A stretch of DNA of 6,456 nucleotides from contig JAQNCU010000176.1 in the NCBI GenBank assembly GCA_029077775.1, forward strand, positions 1 through 6,456, given 5' to 3'. A model generated the notes under the pieces. It had not been told where the DNA came from. It made no database searches and saw only the letters and a program-made list of their open reading frames with translations. Source of the DNA: Acidocella sp. (GTDB taxonomy: Bacteria; Pseudomonadota; Alphaproteobacteria; Acetobacterales; Acetobacteraceae). The position numbers and the translations under genes were made by a program. Shown one piece after another: positions 1-6,412 of this stretch (its first letter is position 1; every line of letters begins with the position of its first letter).

Positions 1-7
1 AAGACTT

Positions 8-44
8 TTATACCAAGCGTCATGATTTATGACGATTGGGATCA
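8..44. repeat. imperfect inverted repeat at the 3' end of the glycosyltransferase gene
   Basis: Arms at 8-23 and 29-44 pair at 13 of 16 positions around a 5-nt loop (24-28). The inner core CGTCAT/ATGACG is perfect, and CCAA/TTGG pairs outside one mismatch. The right arm includes the TGA stop of the glycosyltransferase (42-44), so an mRNA from that gene would end in a stem-loop. On the minus strand the stem is followed by TATAAAAG rather than a run of T, so it is a weak candidate for an intrinsic terminator. The outer sequence TTATACCAA (8-16) recurs at 6253-6261, which suggests a dispersed repeat family rather than a gene-specific terminator. Confidence 0.55.
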
Positions 45-3032
45 GACCCCGGTTTTTTTCAACAACCCCGCCACAATCGCGTTGAAATCTTCTACCCGGT
101 GCGCGCGCGTAATCTCCGCCAGCGCCGCCGCCCGCAATTGTCGCCATAAATCTGCCGCGCCATAAACCTGTGCTATCCGCCCGGCGAACGCCTCGGCATC
201 GACAACCGCGGCGGTGGCCACATGCCGCCCATCCGCCCAGCCAAGCTGCCCGGCCAGTAAATCGGTGGTCACACATGGCAGGCCATGCGCTGCGGCCTCA
301 TAGATTTTATAAGGCGTCCCGGCGGCGAAACGTGTCGGGGCCACAAACAAACGGGCCTTGTTATAAAGCCCGGCCAAATCCGTGACCGGCCCATGGTGGC
401 GGATGGCCGTAACCCCGCACAGCCAGCCCAGATCGATCCCCGGCGCGAGATACCCCGCGACATGCAGCACAGGCACCACCCCCATCAGCCGCGCCAGCCT
501 CGGCAGAATATCCTGCACATACCAACGCAGCGCATCAAGGTTCGGGCTGTCCTGCTGGTGGATCGCGCCCACGAACAACAAACCCTCCCGCGCGGCAAAA
601 TCCGCGGGCGTCGGCCTGGGCTGAATAGCGGTGCCGAGCATGGTAACAGCCTTAAATCCCATGCCACGCAGTTGCGCGCATTCTTGTGGGTTCAGGCCGA
701 GCACCTGGCGGCAATCGCCTGCGCATGCCAGCTCAGCGCGTAACGCGGCATCGAGGTCGAATGGCGTGGCGCTGAGCCGCGCGGCACCAGCCTCGCGGTT
801 GGCGGCCAGCGCCTCGGTATCGAGGATGATCGGCATGTCTGCGGGGCTGATCCCGGCGGCGGCCAAAACCGGTGCCAGCCGGGCCAGATTATGCGTACGG
901 CCCACCCAGATCGCATTATAAACCCCGTGCCGTGCCGCGAGAAACGCGGGTAATGTCGTGCTATCCTCGTCATATAAAATCTCGGCGGTCTCCGGCAGGT
1001 CGCCGAACTCACACAAAGCCACCTGCCGCGCGCCGTTCATTGGCAACACATGCACTTCATATCCGGCCTGCGCGATGGCATGAACAATGTCGTTGGACCG
1101 CACGAAGCCCGAGCCCAGGCACCGGCGCGGGATGGTATCCTCGATGAACAAAACCACAGGCCGCCCACCCCGGCTGCGCGCGCGGATCATATGCTCATGT
1201 TTGGCATCCGGCTGCCCGCGCAAAAACGCCTCGTGCTTTTTTCGGAATATCCGCCGCCCCCGGCGCATCAGCGCCATCGAGGCTTCACTGGTCGCCGCAC
1301 TGCCATATTCCAGATGATGCACCATGACCGCCGGGTCATACACCACCCGATGGCCTGATTGGATGATGCGCACACACAGATCGGCATCCTCGAAATAGGC
1401 GGGCGCGAAGGCTTCATCGAAGCCGCCCAGCGCGCGCAATAAACCCGTACGGCACAGCAGAAACACCGCCGAGCCATAATCCACATCGCGCACGAAATTC
1501 GCAGCCGGGGTCAACGGCGAGGCATCGCGCAGATACCCCATCACGGTTGCATCCCGCCAGATGATGGAGCCAGCCTCCTGCAAGGCGCCGTGGCTGCGGA
1601 TAATCTTGGCCGCGACCGCTCCGATATCATCCGCCATGCTCAGCCGCGCCAGCGCCGCGCCCAGCGCGCCATGCGCCAGCTCGACATCGTTGTTCAAAAA
1701 CAAAATGGCGGGCGCGCTAACCGCCTCCAGGGCCGCGTTGCAGCCCAGCACGAACCCCAGATTACGATCCATGCGCAGAATTTTCGCGCCCAGGACGTAA
1801 TCCTCGATCCGCATGCTGAGATCCGTCGAGCCATTATCGACGATGATCAGCTCAATTAAGCCATGCATGTTATCACGCAACGAGGCCAATGCCAGCATGG
1901 TGAGTTCAAACCGGTTGCACACCACCATGATCACGCTCACCTCCGGCGCGCCTTCATGCGTGAAATCCAACCGGCGGCACGCGAAATACCCCAGATTATG
2001 CCGCGCTTTTTTGATAAACTGCGCGCGTGTCGCGGCCTCGTCGATCGTCGGTCGCGCGGCGGGCGGGGAATGGGCCAACGCTTCCCGCAGCCCGATCATC
2101 CGCAGATGCGCGAAGGCATCGCGCACATCGCCCGTGTTCAGATCATTACGCACCCGCTCATTCATGTCCCGGTAATACACAAGGTCGATCTCGGCGCAGG
2201 GCTGGCGCAGTTCAAACGCACCATATTGCACGAATTGCTGATAGCCCGAGCGATACATGCCCGCCGCCACCGCCGCCGCGATATCCGGGTAACGCTGCCG
2301 ATAAAACGCCTCGCGGAATTGCGGCACCGGGTCCAGATGCTCAGGCGCCGGGCTCGTCAGATAATGATGAATGGCCGAGCTATACCGCCCGCGTGCAATC
2401 TCCGCTTTGGCCGCCGGGTAATGCTCGATATACCAGGCCGGGTCGAAATAGATCGAGGGTGCCAGCTCATCCTCGCCGGAATACAGCCGGTTGAGACAAT
2501 GCACATACGGCCCCGCCTCGTCGATCCGCGCCGCGGCAACGCCCTGGGCCAAGGCCATCGCCCGGTAAAACACGCCATCGAACAAAAACTGCCCCATGCG
2601 CTGCTCGCGCTGCCCGGATTTCAGATAATGATCATACCGGCCAAAGCAGCCATGCGCGTCCAACGTCTCAAGCGTCATATCCTCATAAAGATCAGCATAA
2701 AGCGCATCGTCGAACAGCCAATGTGGAGACACCCCCCGGTGGCCGTGCTGGCAATAATGATCAAACCCGGATTGGTACGCCCCAGCCCGTACCAGCTCAG
2801 CAATATCCGGGTTGCGGTCGAGGTAATAAATTTCGTCGAACACCACGTTCGGGCTATGCCCCAGCCGCGCCCCCACGCGCAAATAATAAGCCGAAGCCGC
2901 TGGCCCTGGCTGGTTCTGGCACACCGCGCGCGCATCAGCGTAATGATGCAAATACCACCCCGGATCAAACACCGCCCACGCAGGCTTGATCGCGCATTCA
3001 GGGTTCAAAAGCTCATACGCGGGCAATGGCAT
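42..3032 (-). CDS. large modular glycosyltransferase (N-terminal ~43-aa repeats, GT2 domain, GT4-type domain)
   Basis: A protein of about 996 residues, probably cytosolic or membrane-associated, that transfers sugars from activated donors to a surface glycan. Donor and acceptor cannot be read from sequence. Residues 22-323 hold seven degenerate repeats. Residues about 364-600 are a GT2 (GT-A) domain: SVIMVVCNR at the start, VDNGSTD at 398-404, metal-binding-type NND at 447-449, GGFDEAF at 536-542 and the acidic FEDADLC segment near 547-553. Residues about 624-996 resemble a GT4 (GT-B) enzyme: FVGAIHQQDSPN from 820 and GTPYKIYEAAAHGLP at 905-919, with the conserved glutamate at 912. Two catalytic domains suggest two successive transfers. 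I see no signal peptide or membrane segment. The frame stays open upstream to a TTG at 3155, but those 41 codons run through palindromic repeat sequence; homology-like sequence begins just after the ATG at 3032, so I chose that start. No strong Shine-Dalgarno precedes it, and GTG at 3035 is an alternative. It lies 182 nt downstream of bioA on the same strand and is likely a separate unit. Confidence 0.9.
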   Translation of the reverse strand: MPLPAYELLNPECAIKPAWAVFDPGWYLHHYADARAVCQNQPGPAASAYYLRVGARLGHSPNVVFDEIYYLDRNPDIAELVRAGAYQSGFDHYCQHGHRGVSPHWLFDDALYADLYEDMTLETLDAHGCFGRYDHYLKSGQREQRMGQFLFDGVFYRAMALAQGVAAARIDEAGPYVHCLNRLYSGEDELAPSIYFDPAWYIEHYPAAKAEIARGRYSSAIHHYLTSPAPEHLDPVPQFREAFYRQRYPDIAAAVAAGMYRSGYQQFVQYGAFELRQPCAEIDLVYYRDMNERVRNDLNTGDVRDAFAHLRMIGLREALAHSPPAARPTIDEAATRAQFIKKARHNLGYFACRRLDFTHEGAPEVSVIMVVCNRFELTMLALASLRDNMHGLIELIIVDNGSTDLSMRIEDYVLGAKILRMDRNLGFVLGCNAALEAVSAPAILFLNNDVELAHGALGAALARLSMADDIGAVAAKIIRSHGALQEAGSIIWRDATVMGYLRDASPLTPAANFVRDVDYGSAVFLLCRTGLLRALGGFDEAFAPAYFEDADLCVRIIQSGHRVVYDPAVMVHHLEYGSAATSEASMALMRRGRRIFRKKHEAFLRGQPDAKHEHMIRARSRGGRPVVLFIEDTIPRRCLGSGFVRSNDIVHAIAQAGYEVHVLPMNGARQVALCEFGDLPETAEILYDEDSTTLPAFLAARHGVYNAIWVGRTHNLARLAPVLAAAGISPADMPIILDTEALAANREAGAARLSATPFDLDAALRAELACAGDCRQVLGLNPQECAQLRGMGFKAVTMLGTAIQPRPTPADFAAREGLLFVGAIHQQDSPNLDALRWYVQDILPRLARLMGVVPVLHVAGYLAPGIDLGWLCGVTAIRHHGPVTDLAGLYNKARLFVAPTRFAAGTPYKIYEAAAHGLPCVTTDLLAGQLGWADGRHVATAAVVDAEAFAGRIAQVYGAADLWRQLRAAALAEITRAHRVEDFNAIVAGLLKKTGV
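2064..2969 (-). repeat. seven tandem ~43-residue protein repeats inside the glycosyltransferase
   Basis: This is a protein-level repeat, not a DNA repeat. The motif F-D-x3-[YF/W]-Y or close variants starts at residues 22 (FDPGWY), 65 (FDEIYY), 107 (FDDALY), 151 (FDGVFY), 196 (FDPAWY), 239 (FREAFY) and 282 (IDLVYY). The intervals are 43, 42, 44, 45, 43 and 43 residues. Several units continue with a PDIA-like stretch, AG.Y.SG and then HY...G, most clearly units 2, 5 and 6. Similar Y/F-rich repeats occur at the N-termini of large bacterial glycosyltransferases. The role is unknown; protein or glycan binding, or spacing of the catalytic domains, are possibilities. Confidence 0.75.
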
Positions 3033-3090
3033 CACGCGGAGGTTGCAGCCAGCCCCGGGAAAGTCAAGTCGAAACCAAAATGAAAAATTG

Positions 3091-3110
3091 GCCGCCTTTG
3101 AAAAAGCGGC
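3091..3110. terminator. GC hairpin upstream of the glycosyltransferase; possible minus-strand terminator
   Basis: GCCGC at 3091-3095 pairs with GCGGC at 3106-3110, with one mismatch and three inner A-T pairs. Read on the minus strand, the hairpin is followed by CAATTTTTC, so it could end transcripts coming from bioBA. It lies 105 nt past the bioA stop. The same palindrome, followed on the plus strand by GCAAAA(AA)CTTTTG, recurs at 6294-6317, so it also belongs to a dispersed repeat module. Confidence 0.45.
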
Positions 3111-3122
3111 GCAAAACTTTTG

Positions 3123-3175
3123 ATGACTCTGGGCCATGGGCTTTGATGATGACAACGCCCATGACCCAGAGTCAT
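3123..3175. repeat. long inverted repeat with 19-bp arms in the bioA / glycosyltransferase spacer
   Basis: The left arm 3123-3141 (ATGACTCTGGGCCATGGGC) and right arm 3157-3175 are reverse complements except at one pair (3134/3164), around a 15-nt loop. In a minus-strand transcript the odd pair becomes G-U, so RNA from that strand would form an unbroken 19-bp stem. It lies between the AT-rich hairpin next to bioA and the GC hairpin at 3091-3110. It could be a terminator stem, an RNA-processing site, a protein-binding palindrome or the core of a small repeat element; sequence alone does not decide. Confidence 0.8.
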
Positions 3176-3189
3176 GAAAGTCTTTTTGG

Positions 3190-3211
3190 TTCTTTTTCTA
3201 CAGAAAAAGAA
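3190..3211. terminator. AT-rich perfect hairpin just past the bioA stop
   Basis: TTCTTTTTCT (3190-3199) and AGAAAAAGAA (3202-3211) form a perfect 10-bp inverted repeat with a 2-nt centre, beginning 3 nt after the bioA TAG stop (3215-3217 on the plus strand). Placement suggests a 3'-end structure for the bioBA transcript. The stem is AT-rich and no clean T-run follows on the minus strand, so termination efficiency is doubtful. A related hairpin lies at 6387-6412. Confidence 0.5.
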
Positions 3212-3214
3212 GTT

Positions 3215-4471
3215 CTATTTATTGTTTACCAACACCTTAAAAATCGCGGTGCATAACTGGTCTATCTCGGCCTCTGAAATGCTCAGCGCCGGTGTCAGGT
3301 ACACGATATTCCGAAACGGCCTTACCCACACATTTTGCGCGGCCAGGGCCATGCGCAGCGTCGCGGGGTTTTCGATGTGCTCCAGCTCGACCACGCCGAT
3401 GGCCCCCATAATGCGTACATCCTTCACGCCCGGCACTGCGCGGCACGGGGCGAGCCCGGCTTCCAGTTGGGTGGCGATGGTGGCGGCCTGGGCCAATCGA
3501 GGCTCACGCTCGAACAGATCGAGCGAGGCATTGGCGCAGGCGCAGCCCATGGCATTGGCCATATAGGTTGGCCCGTGCATCAGCGCGGTGGCGGCGCTGG
3601 GGGAGAGAAACGCCGCGAACAGATCATCGCTGGCGATGGTCGCGGCGAGCGGCAATGTGCCGCCGGTCAGCGCCTTTGATAGCGTGATGATATCGGGCAC
3701 CACACCCGCTTGCTCAAAGGCGAACATGCTGCCTGTGCGCCCGAAGCCCGTGAAAATCTCATCGAAGATCAGCGTCAACCCGTAATGATCGGCGGCACGG
3801 CGCAGATGGCGCAAAACCTCCGGCGCATGAAACACCATGCCCCCGGCACCCTGCACCAGTGGCTCGATAATGATCGCGGCGAGGCTGCTGGCATGTTCTT
3901 CGAGATACAAATCAAACGCCGCCTGGCGCGGCGCGTCCACGGGCAGGGGCACCACCGGATGCTCTGGCAGCAAGCCCCGGAACAGCCTGTGCATCCCCTC
4001 CTCGGGGTCACAGATCGCCATGGTGCCCAGCGTGTCGCCATGATACCCGCCATTGAAGGCGAGGATTTTGGTGCGCCCCGTGATGCCGCGGTTCAGCCTG
4101 GCCTGCACCGCGATTTTTAGGGCGACCTCGACCGCCACCGACCCTGAATCTGTAAAAAACACGCGGTTCAACGGGTCGGGCAGCAAGGCCGCCAGGCGGG
4201 TGGCCAGCCGGTACGCGGGTTCGTTAGCCAGCCCGCCGAACATAACATGCGGCATGATCTCCAATTGCCGGGCGCAGGCGGCGCGGATATGCGGATGATT
4301 ATAGCCGTGGCACGCCGTCCACCATGACGCGATACCGTCGATCAGCACGCGGCCATCTTCGAGGTAGATACGGCTGCCCTCGGTGCGCGCCACCGCCAGC
4401 GGCAGCGGCGCCGTGGCCATCTGCGCATAAGGCAGCCAGACATGCCGCCACCCGTCCTCAACCCAGGACAT
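3215..4471 (-). CDS. bioA: adenosylmethionine-8-amino-7-oxononanoate aminotransferase (DAPA synthase)
   Basis: A PLP-dependent class III aminotransferase of 418 residues, the usual BioA length. It transfers the amino group of S-adenosylmethionine to 8-amino-7-oxononanoate (KAPA), giving 7,8-diaminopelargonate in the cytosol. Recognisable motifs in order are HVWLPY (10-15), IASWWTACHGYNHP (47-60), HVMFGG (75-80), DSGSVAVEVALK (108-119), GGYHGDT (141-147), IIEPLVQGAGGM (201-212), FDEIFTGFGRTG (236-247) with the PLP-ring aspartate at 237, LSKALTGG with the Schiff-base lysine at 266, HGPTYM (299-304) and VWVRPF with the substrate-carboxylate arginine at 384. Y15, W50/W51 and Y143 match active-site positions of the E. 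coli enzyme. The ATG lies 5 nt after the bioB TAA, with GAGGG inside the end of bioB as ribosome-binding site, so it is co-transcribed and probably translationally coupled. The gene looks intact. Confidence 0.97.
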   Translation of the reverse strand: MSWVEDGWRHVWLPYAQMATAPLPLAVARTEGSRIYLEDGRVLIDGIASWWTACHGYNHPHIRAACARQLEIMPHVMFGGLANEPAYRLATRLAALLPDPLNRVFFTDSGSVAVEVALKIAVQARLNRGITGRTKILAFNGGYHGDTLGTMAICDPEEGMHRLFRGLLPEHPVVPLPVDAPRQAAFDLYLEEHASSLAAIIIEPLVQGAGGMVFHAPEVLRHLRRAADHYGLTLIFDEIFTGFGRTGSMFAFEQAGVVPDIITLSKALTGGTLPLAATIASDDLFAAFLSPSAATALMHGPTYMANAMGCACANASLDLFEREPRLAQAATIATQLEAGLAPCRAVPGVKDVRIMGAIGVVELEHIENPATLRMALAAQNVWVRPFRNIVYLTPALSISEAEIDQLCTAIFKVLVNNK

Positions 4472-4476
4472 GGCGG

Positions 4477-5436
4477 TTATCCCTCGGCCCGCATCCCCAG
4501 TTTCATGAACAGCGCCTCGTCACGGCTCACCGTCGCGTTTTTAGTGGTCAGCAATCGCTCGCCATGGAAAATTGAATTGGCCCCGGCCATGAAGCACAAA
4601 GCCTGGGCCTCGTCTGACAACCCCTCCCGCCCCGCCGATAGCCGGACATAGCTGGTCGGCATGGTAATCCGCGCGGCCGCGATCACGCGGATAAACGCAA
4701 TCGTATCGGCGGGGGCGCTGCCGCCCAAAGGCGTGCCCGCCACGGCCACCAGCGCGTTGATCGGCACGGATTGCGGCAGGGTGGGCAGGCTGGCCAGTGT
4801 GGCGATCAACCCGGCGCGGTCATCGATATCCTCGCCCATGCCGATAATGCCGCCGCAGCACACATTGATCCCCGCATCACGAACATGGGTGAGCGTATCC
4901 AGCCTGTCCTGATAGGTCCGGGTGGTGATCACCTTGCCGTAATATTCGGGCGAGGTATCGAGGTTATGATTGTAATAATCGAGCCCGGCTGCCTTCAGCC
5001 GCGCGGTTTGCGGCCCGCTCAGCATCCCCAATGTCACGCAGGTCTCCAACCCCAGGGCCTTCACGCCCTCGATCATCGCGCATACGGAGTCCAGATCGTG
5101 ATCCTTGGGCGATCGCCACGCAGCGCCCATGCAGAACCGCGCCGCACCGCTTTCCTTCGCCGCTTTTGCCGCCGCCAGCACGGCCTCCAGCGCCATCAGG
5201 CGGGAGGCCGGGGTGCCGGTCTCATACCCCGCCGCTTGCGGGCAATAACCACAATCCTCCGGGCAGCCGCCGGTTTTAATCGAAAGCAGCGTGGAGATTT
5301 GAACCTGCGTGGGGTCGAAATGCGCGCGGTGCACGCTTTGCGCGCGGAACAATAATTCCGGGAAGGGCAAAGCCAGCAAGGCCGCCACCGCCGCGCGAGT
5401 CCAGCGTGGTTTTACCTCGACATGGCTTTCAGGCAT
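4477..5436 (-). CDS. bioB: biotin synthase (radical SAM)
   Basis: A 319-residue radical SAM enzyme that inserts sulphur between C6 and C9 of dethiobiotin to give biotin. The CxxxCxxC motif for the SAM-binding [4Fe-4S] cluster is C58, C62 and C65 (GGCPEDCGYCPQ). The sacrificial [2Fe-2S] cluster ligands are C102 (FCMGAAWR), C133 (ETCVTLGML), C193 (NVCCGG) and R265 (SYVRLSAGR), matching C97, C128, C188 and R260 of E. coli BioB. YYNHNLDTSPEYY (154-166) and the C-terminal CFMAGANSIFHGERLLTT are family signatures. A strong Shine-Dalgarno (GGAGG, 6 nt upstream) fixes the ATG at 5436. It is the first gene of a bioB-bioA operon and diverges from bioD. All key residues are present. The extra cysteine at 194, next to the cluster ligand, is a small deviation from the E. 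coli NVCSGG. Confidence 0.98.
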   Translation of the reverse strand: MPESHVEVKPRWTRAAVAALLALPFPELLFRAQSVHRAHFDPTQVQISTLLSIKTGGCPEDCGYCPQAAGYETGTPASRLMALEAVLAAAKAAKESGAARFCMGAAWRSPKDHDLDSVCAMIEGVKALGLETCVTLGMLSGPQTARLKAAGLDYYNHNLDTSPEYYGKVITTRTYQDRLDTLTHVRDAGINVCCGGIIGMGEDIDDRAGLIATLASLPTLPQSVPINALVAVAGTPLGGSAPADTIAFIRVIAAARITMPTSYVRLSAGREGLSDEAQALCFMAGANSIFHGERLLTTKNATVSRDEALFMKLGMRAEG

Positions 5437-5440
5437 TCAA

Positions 5441-5447
5441 CCCCTCC
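5441..5447 (-). promoter_or_regulatory. ribosome-binding site of bioB
   Basis: On the minus strand this reads GGAGGGG, a near-consensus Shine-Dalgarno; the GGAGG core ends 6 nt before the ATG. It supports the start at 5436. Confidence 0.85.
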
Positions 5448-5498
5448 GGTGATCGGCATTTTTATGGTCTTTGGGTTTACATATATCCGCCTGCACTG

Positions 5499-5505
5499 AA
5501 AAGGG
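5499..5505 (+). promoter_or_regulatory. ribosome-binding site of bioD
   Basis: AAAAGGG ends 7 nt before the ATG at 5513. It decides the start in favour of 5513 over the in-frame TTG at 5471, which would add 14 residues with no family similarity. Confidence 0.6.
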
Positions 5506-5512
5506 TTTGCGT

Positions 5513-6199
5513 ATGCTTAACTATTTCATCACCGCCACGGGCACCGAGATCGGTAAAACCTATGTCACCTCTGGTATTCTGCGCGCGGCGAAGGCGGCGG
5601 GGCATAATGCCTGCGCGGTCAAGCCCATCCTGTCCGGGTATGACGATGCCAGCGCCGCCACATCGGACCCCGCTTTGCTGCTCGCCGCCATGGGCCGGGC
5701 CGTCACCGCCCGAAACATCGCCGCCATCAGCCCCTGGCGATACGCCGCGCCATTGTCACCCGACATGGCCGCGCGGCGGGAGGGCCGGGCGGTTGACATC
5801 AACGCCCTCACGCAATTCTGCCACGCCGCCATGGCGCCGCCCGCCGACCTGCTGCTCATCGAGGGCGTCGGCGGCATCGCCGTGCCGCTGGACGGCAAAT
5901 TCCTGGTCGCCGACTGGATCAGCCGGATCGGCATACCGGCGGTGCTCGTCGCGGGCACCTATCTCGGCACCATCAGCCACAGCATCACGGCGGCCGAGGC
6001 GTTATTGTCACGCGGCATCACCATCGCCGCCATCGTGCTGAGTGAAAGCCCCGAATCCCCGGTACCTCCGGCTGAAACCGCCGATGTGCTGGGCCGGTTT
6101 GTCAAAGCCCCCATCCACATCATCCCCCGGCATTTGAACGACCAATCCTTTGCCGCTTTGGCCAGCCTGCTCACCGCACCATGGAAAGCCGGGCCATGA
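5513..6199 (+). CDS. bioD: ATP-dependent dethiobiotin synthetase
   Basis: A 228-residue P-loop enzyme, close to the usual BioD length, that uses ATP and CO2 to close the ureido ring of 7,8-diaminopelargonate, giving dethiobiotin, the substrate of BioB. Visible signatures are the N-terminal P-loop ATGTEIGKT (8-16, lysine 15), the substrate lysine K37 in AVKPILSGYDD, LLLIEGVGGIAVPL (113-126, here EGVGG where EGAGG is usual), and the VLVAGTYLGTISHSI segment (145-159). It is transcribed away from bioBA across a 76-bp spacer and is followed at once by a hairpin terminator, so it appears monocistronic. A shared divergent control region would let it respond with bioBA, but no operator is proven. The gene looks intact. 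Confidence 0.95.
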   Translation: MLNYFITATGTEIGKTYVTSGILRAAKAAGHNACAVKPILSGYDDASAATSDPALLLAAMGRAVTARNIAAISPWRYAAPLSPDMAARREGRAVDINALTQFCHAAMAPPADLLLIEGVGGIAVPLDGKFLVADWISRIGIPAVLVAGTYLGTISHSITAAEALLSRGITIAAIVLSESPESPVPPAETADVLGRFVKAPIHIIPRHLNDQSFAALASLLTAPWKAGP

Positions 6200-6201
6200 A
6201 A

Positions 6202-6229
6202 AAACCGGCACCATGGCTGGTGCCGGTTT
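6202..6229 (+). terminator. intrinsic terminator of bioD
   Basis: A perfect 12-bp GC-rich stem (6202-6213 with 6218-6229; core ACCGGCACC/GGTGCCGGT) and a 4-nt TGGC loop start 2 nt after the bioD TGA. The descending arm ends in TTT, followed by ATCTTC. The stem is strong and the T-tract short, so it is a good but not ideal rho-independent terminator. Confidence 0.75.
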
Positions 6230-6293
6230 ATCTTCATACGTCGTCTTGAGACTTATACCAATCCGCGAAGACAGTGACACATCCAAGTCAGCA

Positions 6294-6317
6294 GCCGCTT
6301 TTTTGAAAAAAAGCGGC
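6294..6317. repeat. GC/AT palindrome, second copy of the GCCGC-GCGGC hairpin
   Basis: This is a perfect 11-bp inverted repeat with a 2-nt centre. It is followed by GCAAAAAACTTTTG, as the 3091-3110 palindrome is followed by GCAAAACTTTTG, in the same orientation. Confidence 0.75.
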
Positions 6318-6386
6318 GCAAAAAACTTTTGTTACGCCGGTGCCGGGCTTCTGGAACCCCAATGGCCCTGATTAATAATGTTTTTT

Positions 6387-6412
6387 GCTTCTTTTTGTTC
6401 ACAAAAAGAAGC
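6387..6412. repeat. AT-rich palindrome, second copy of the TTCTTTTT-AAAAAGAA hairpin
   Basis: GCTTCTTTTTGT (6387-6398) and ACAAAAAGAAGC (6401-6412) form a perfect 12-bp inverted repeat with a 2-nt centre. It matches the hairpin at 3190-3211 in composition, orientation and distance from the GCCGC palindrome. It may act as a bidirectional 3'-end structure for bioD and a gene beyond the window. Confidence 0.7.

Larger units (their letters stand above)
5437..5512. promoter_or_regulatory. divergent bioB/bioD control region
   Basis: These 76 bp must contain promoters for both bioBA (leftward) and bioD (rightward). The centre is AT-rich, with TTTTTAT (5459-5465) and TTTACATATAT (5476-5486). A rightward pair TTTTAT / TATATC with 17-bp spacing (5460-5465, 5483-5488) is conceivable but weak. 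A near direct repeat, GGGTTTACATAT (5473-5484) and GGGTTTGCGTAT (5503-5514), matches at 10 of 12 positions and is offset by 30 bp, so the units would face the same side of the helix. I see no complete BioR-type (TTATNNATAA) or two-half-site BirA-type operator. No riboswitch-like structure is evident. Confidence 0.4.

Noticed and set aside
1863..3083. Long plus-strand open frame (406 codons) opposite the glycosyltransferase
   Set aside because: It is a shadow of the true gene on the opposite strand in GC-rich DNA: rich in Arg, His and Pro, with no domain and no plausible start signal, while the opposite frame has clear GT motifs.
3174..3566. Frame starting in the AT-rich hairpin and running antisense to the end of bioA
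   Set aside because: Its start is translated palindrome and the rest is antisense to bioA; no independent support.
4427..4442. BioA HVWLPY instead of the E. coli WHPY motif as a possible active-site anomaly
   Set aside because: To my knowledge WLPY is common in alphaproteobacterial BioA, and the tyrosine and the other catalytic residues are conserved.
4771..5355. Plus-strand open frame of 194 codons opposite bioB
   Set aside because: It is the complement of a conserved radical SAM gene, with no recognisable motif, so it is treated as a shadow frame.
5450..5490. BioR operator (TTATNNATAA-type palindrome) or complete BirA operator
   Set aside because: The AT-rich stretch TTTACATATAT lacks the BioR palindrome, and only one BirA-like half-site is present; the expected partner at 5450-5458 matches at only 3 of 9 positions.
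5406..6041. Plus-strand frame of 211 codons overlapping bioD
   Set aside because: It is in a different frame from bioD, rich in Pro, Arg and Ser, and without family features; bioD explains this stretch fully.
6150..6371. Small frame running from the end of bioD through the repeat-like segment (73 codons)
   Set aside because: It crosses the bioD terminator and the palindromes and encodes a low-complexity peptide; there is no ribosome-binding site worth noting.
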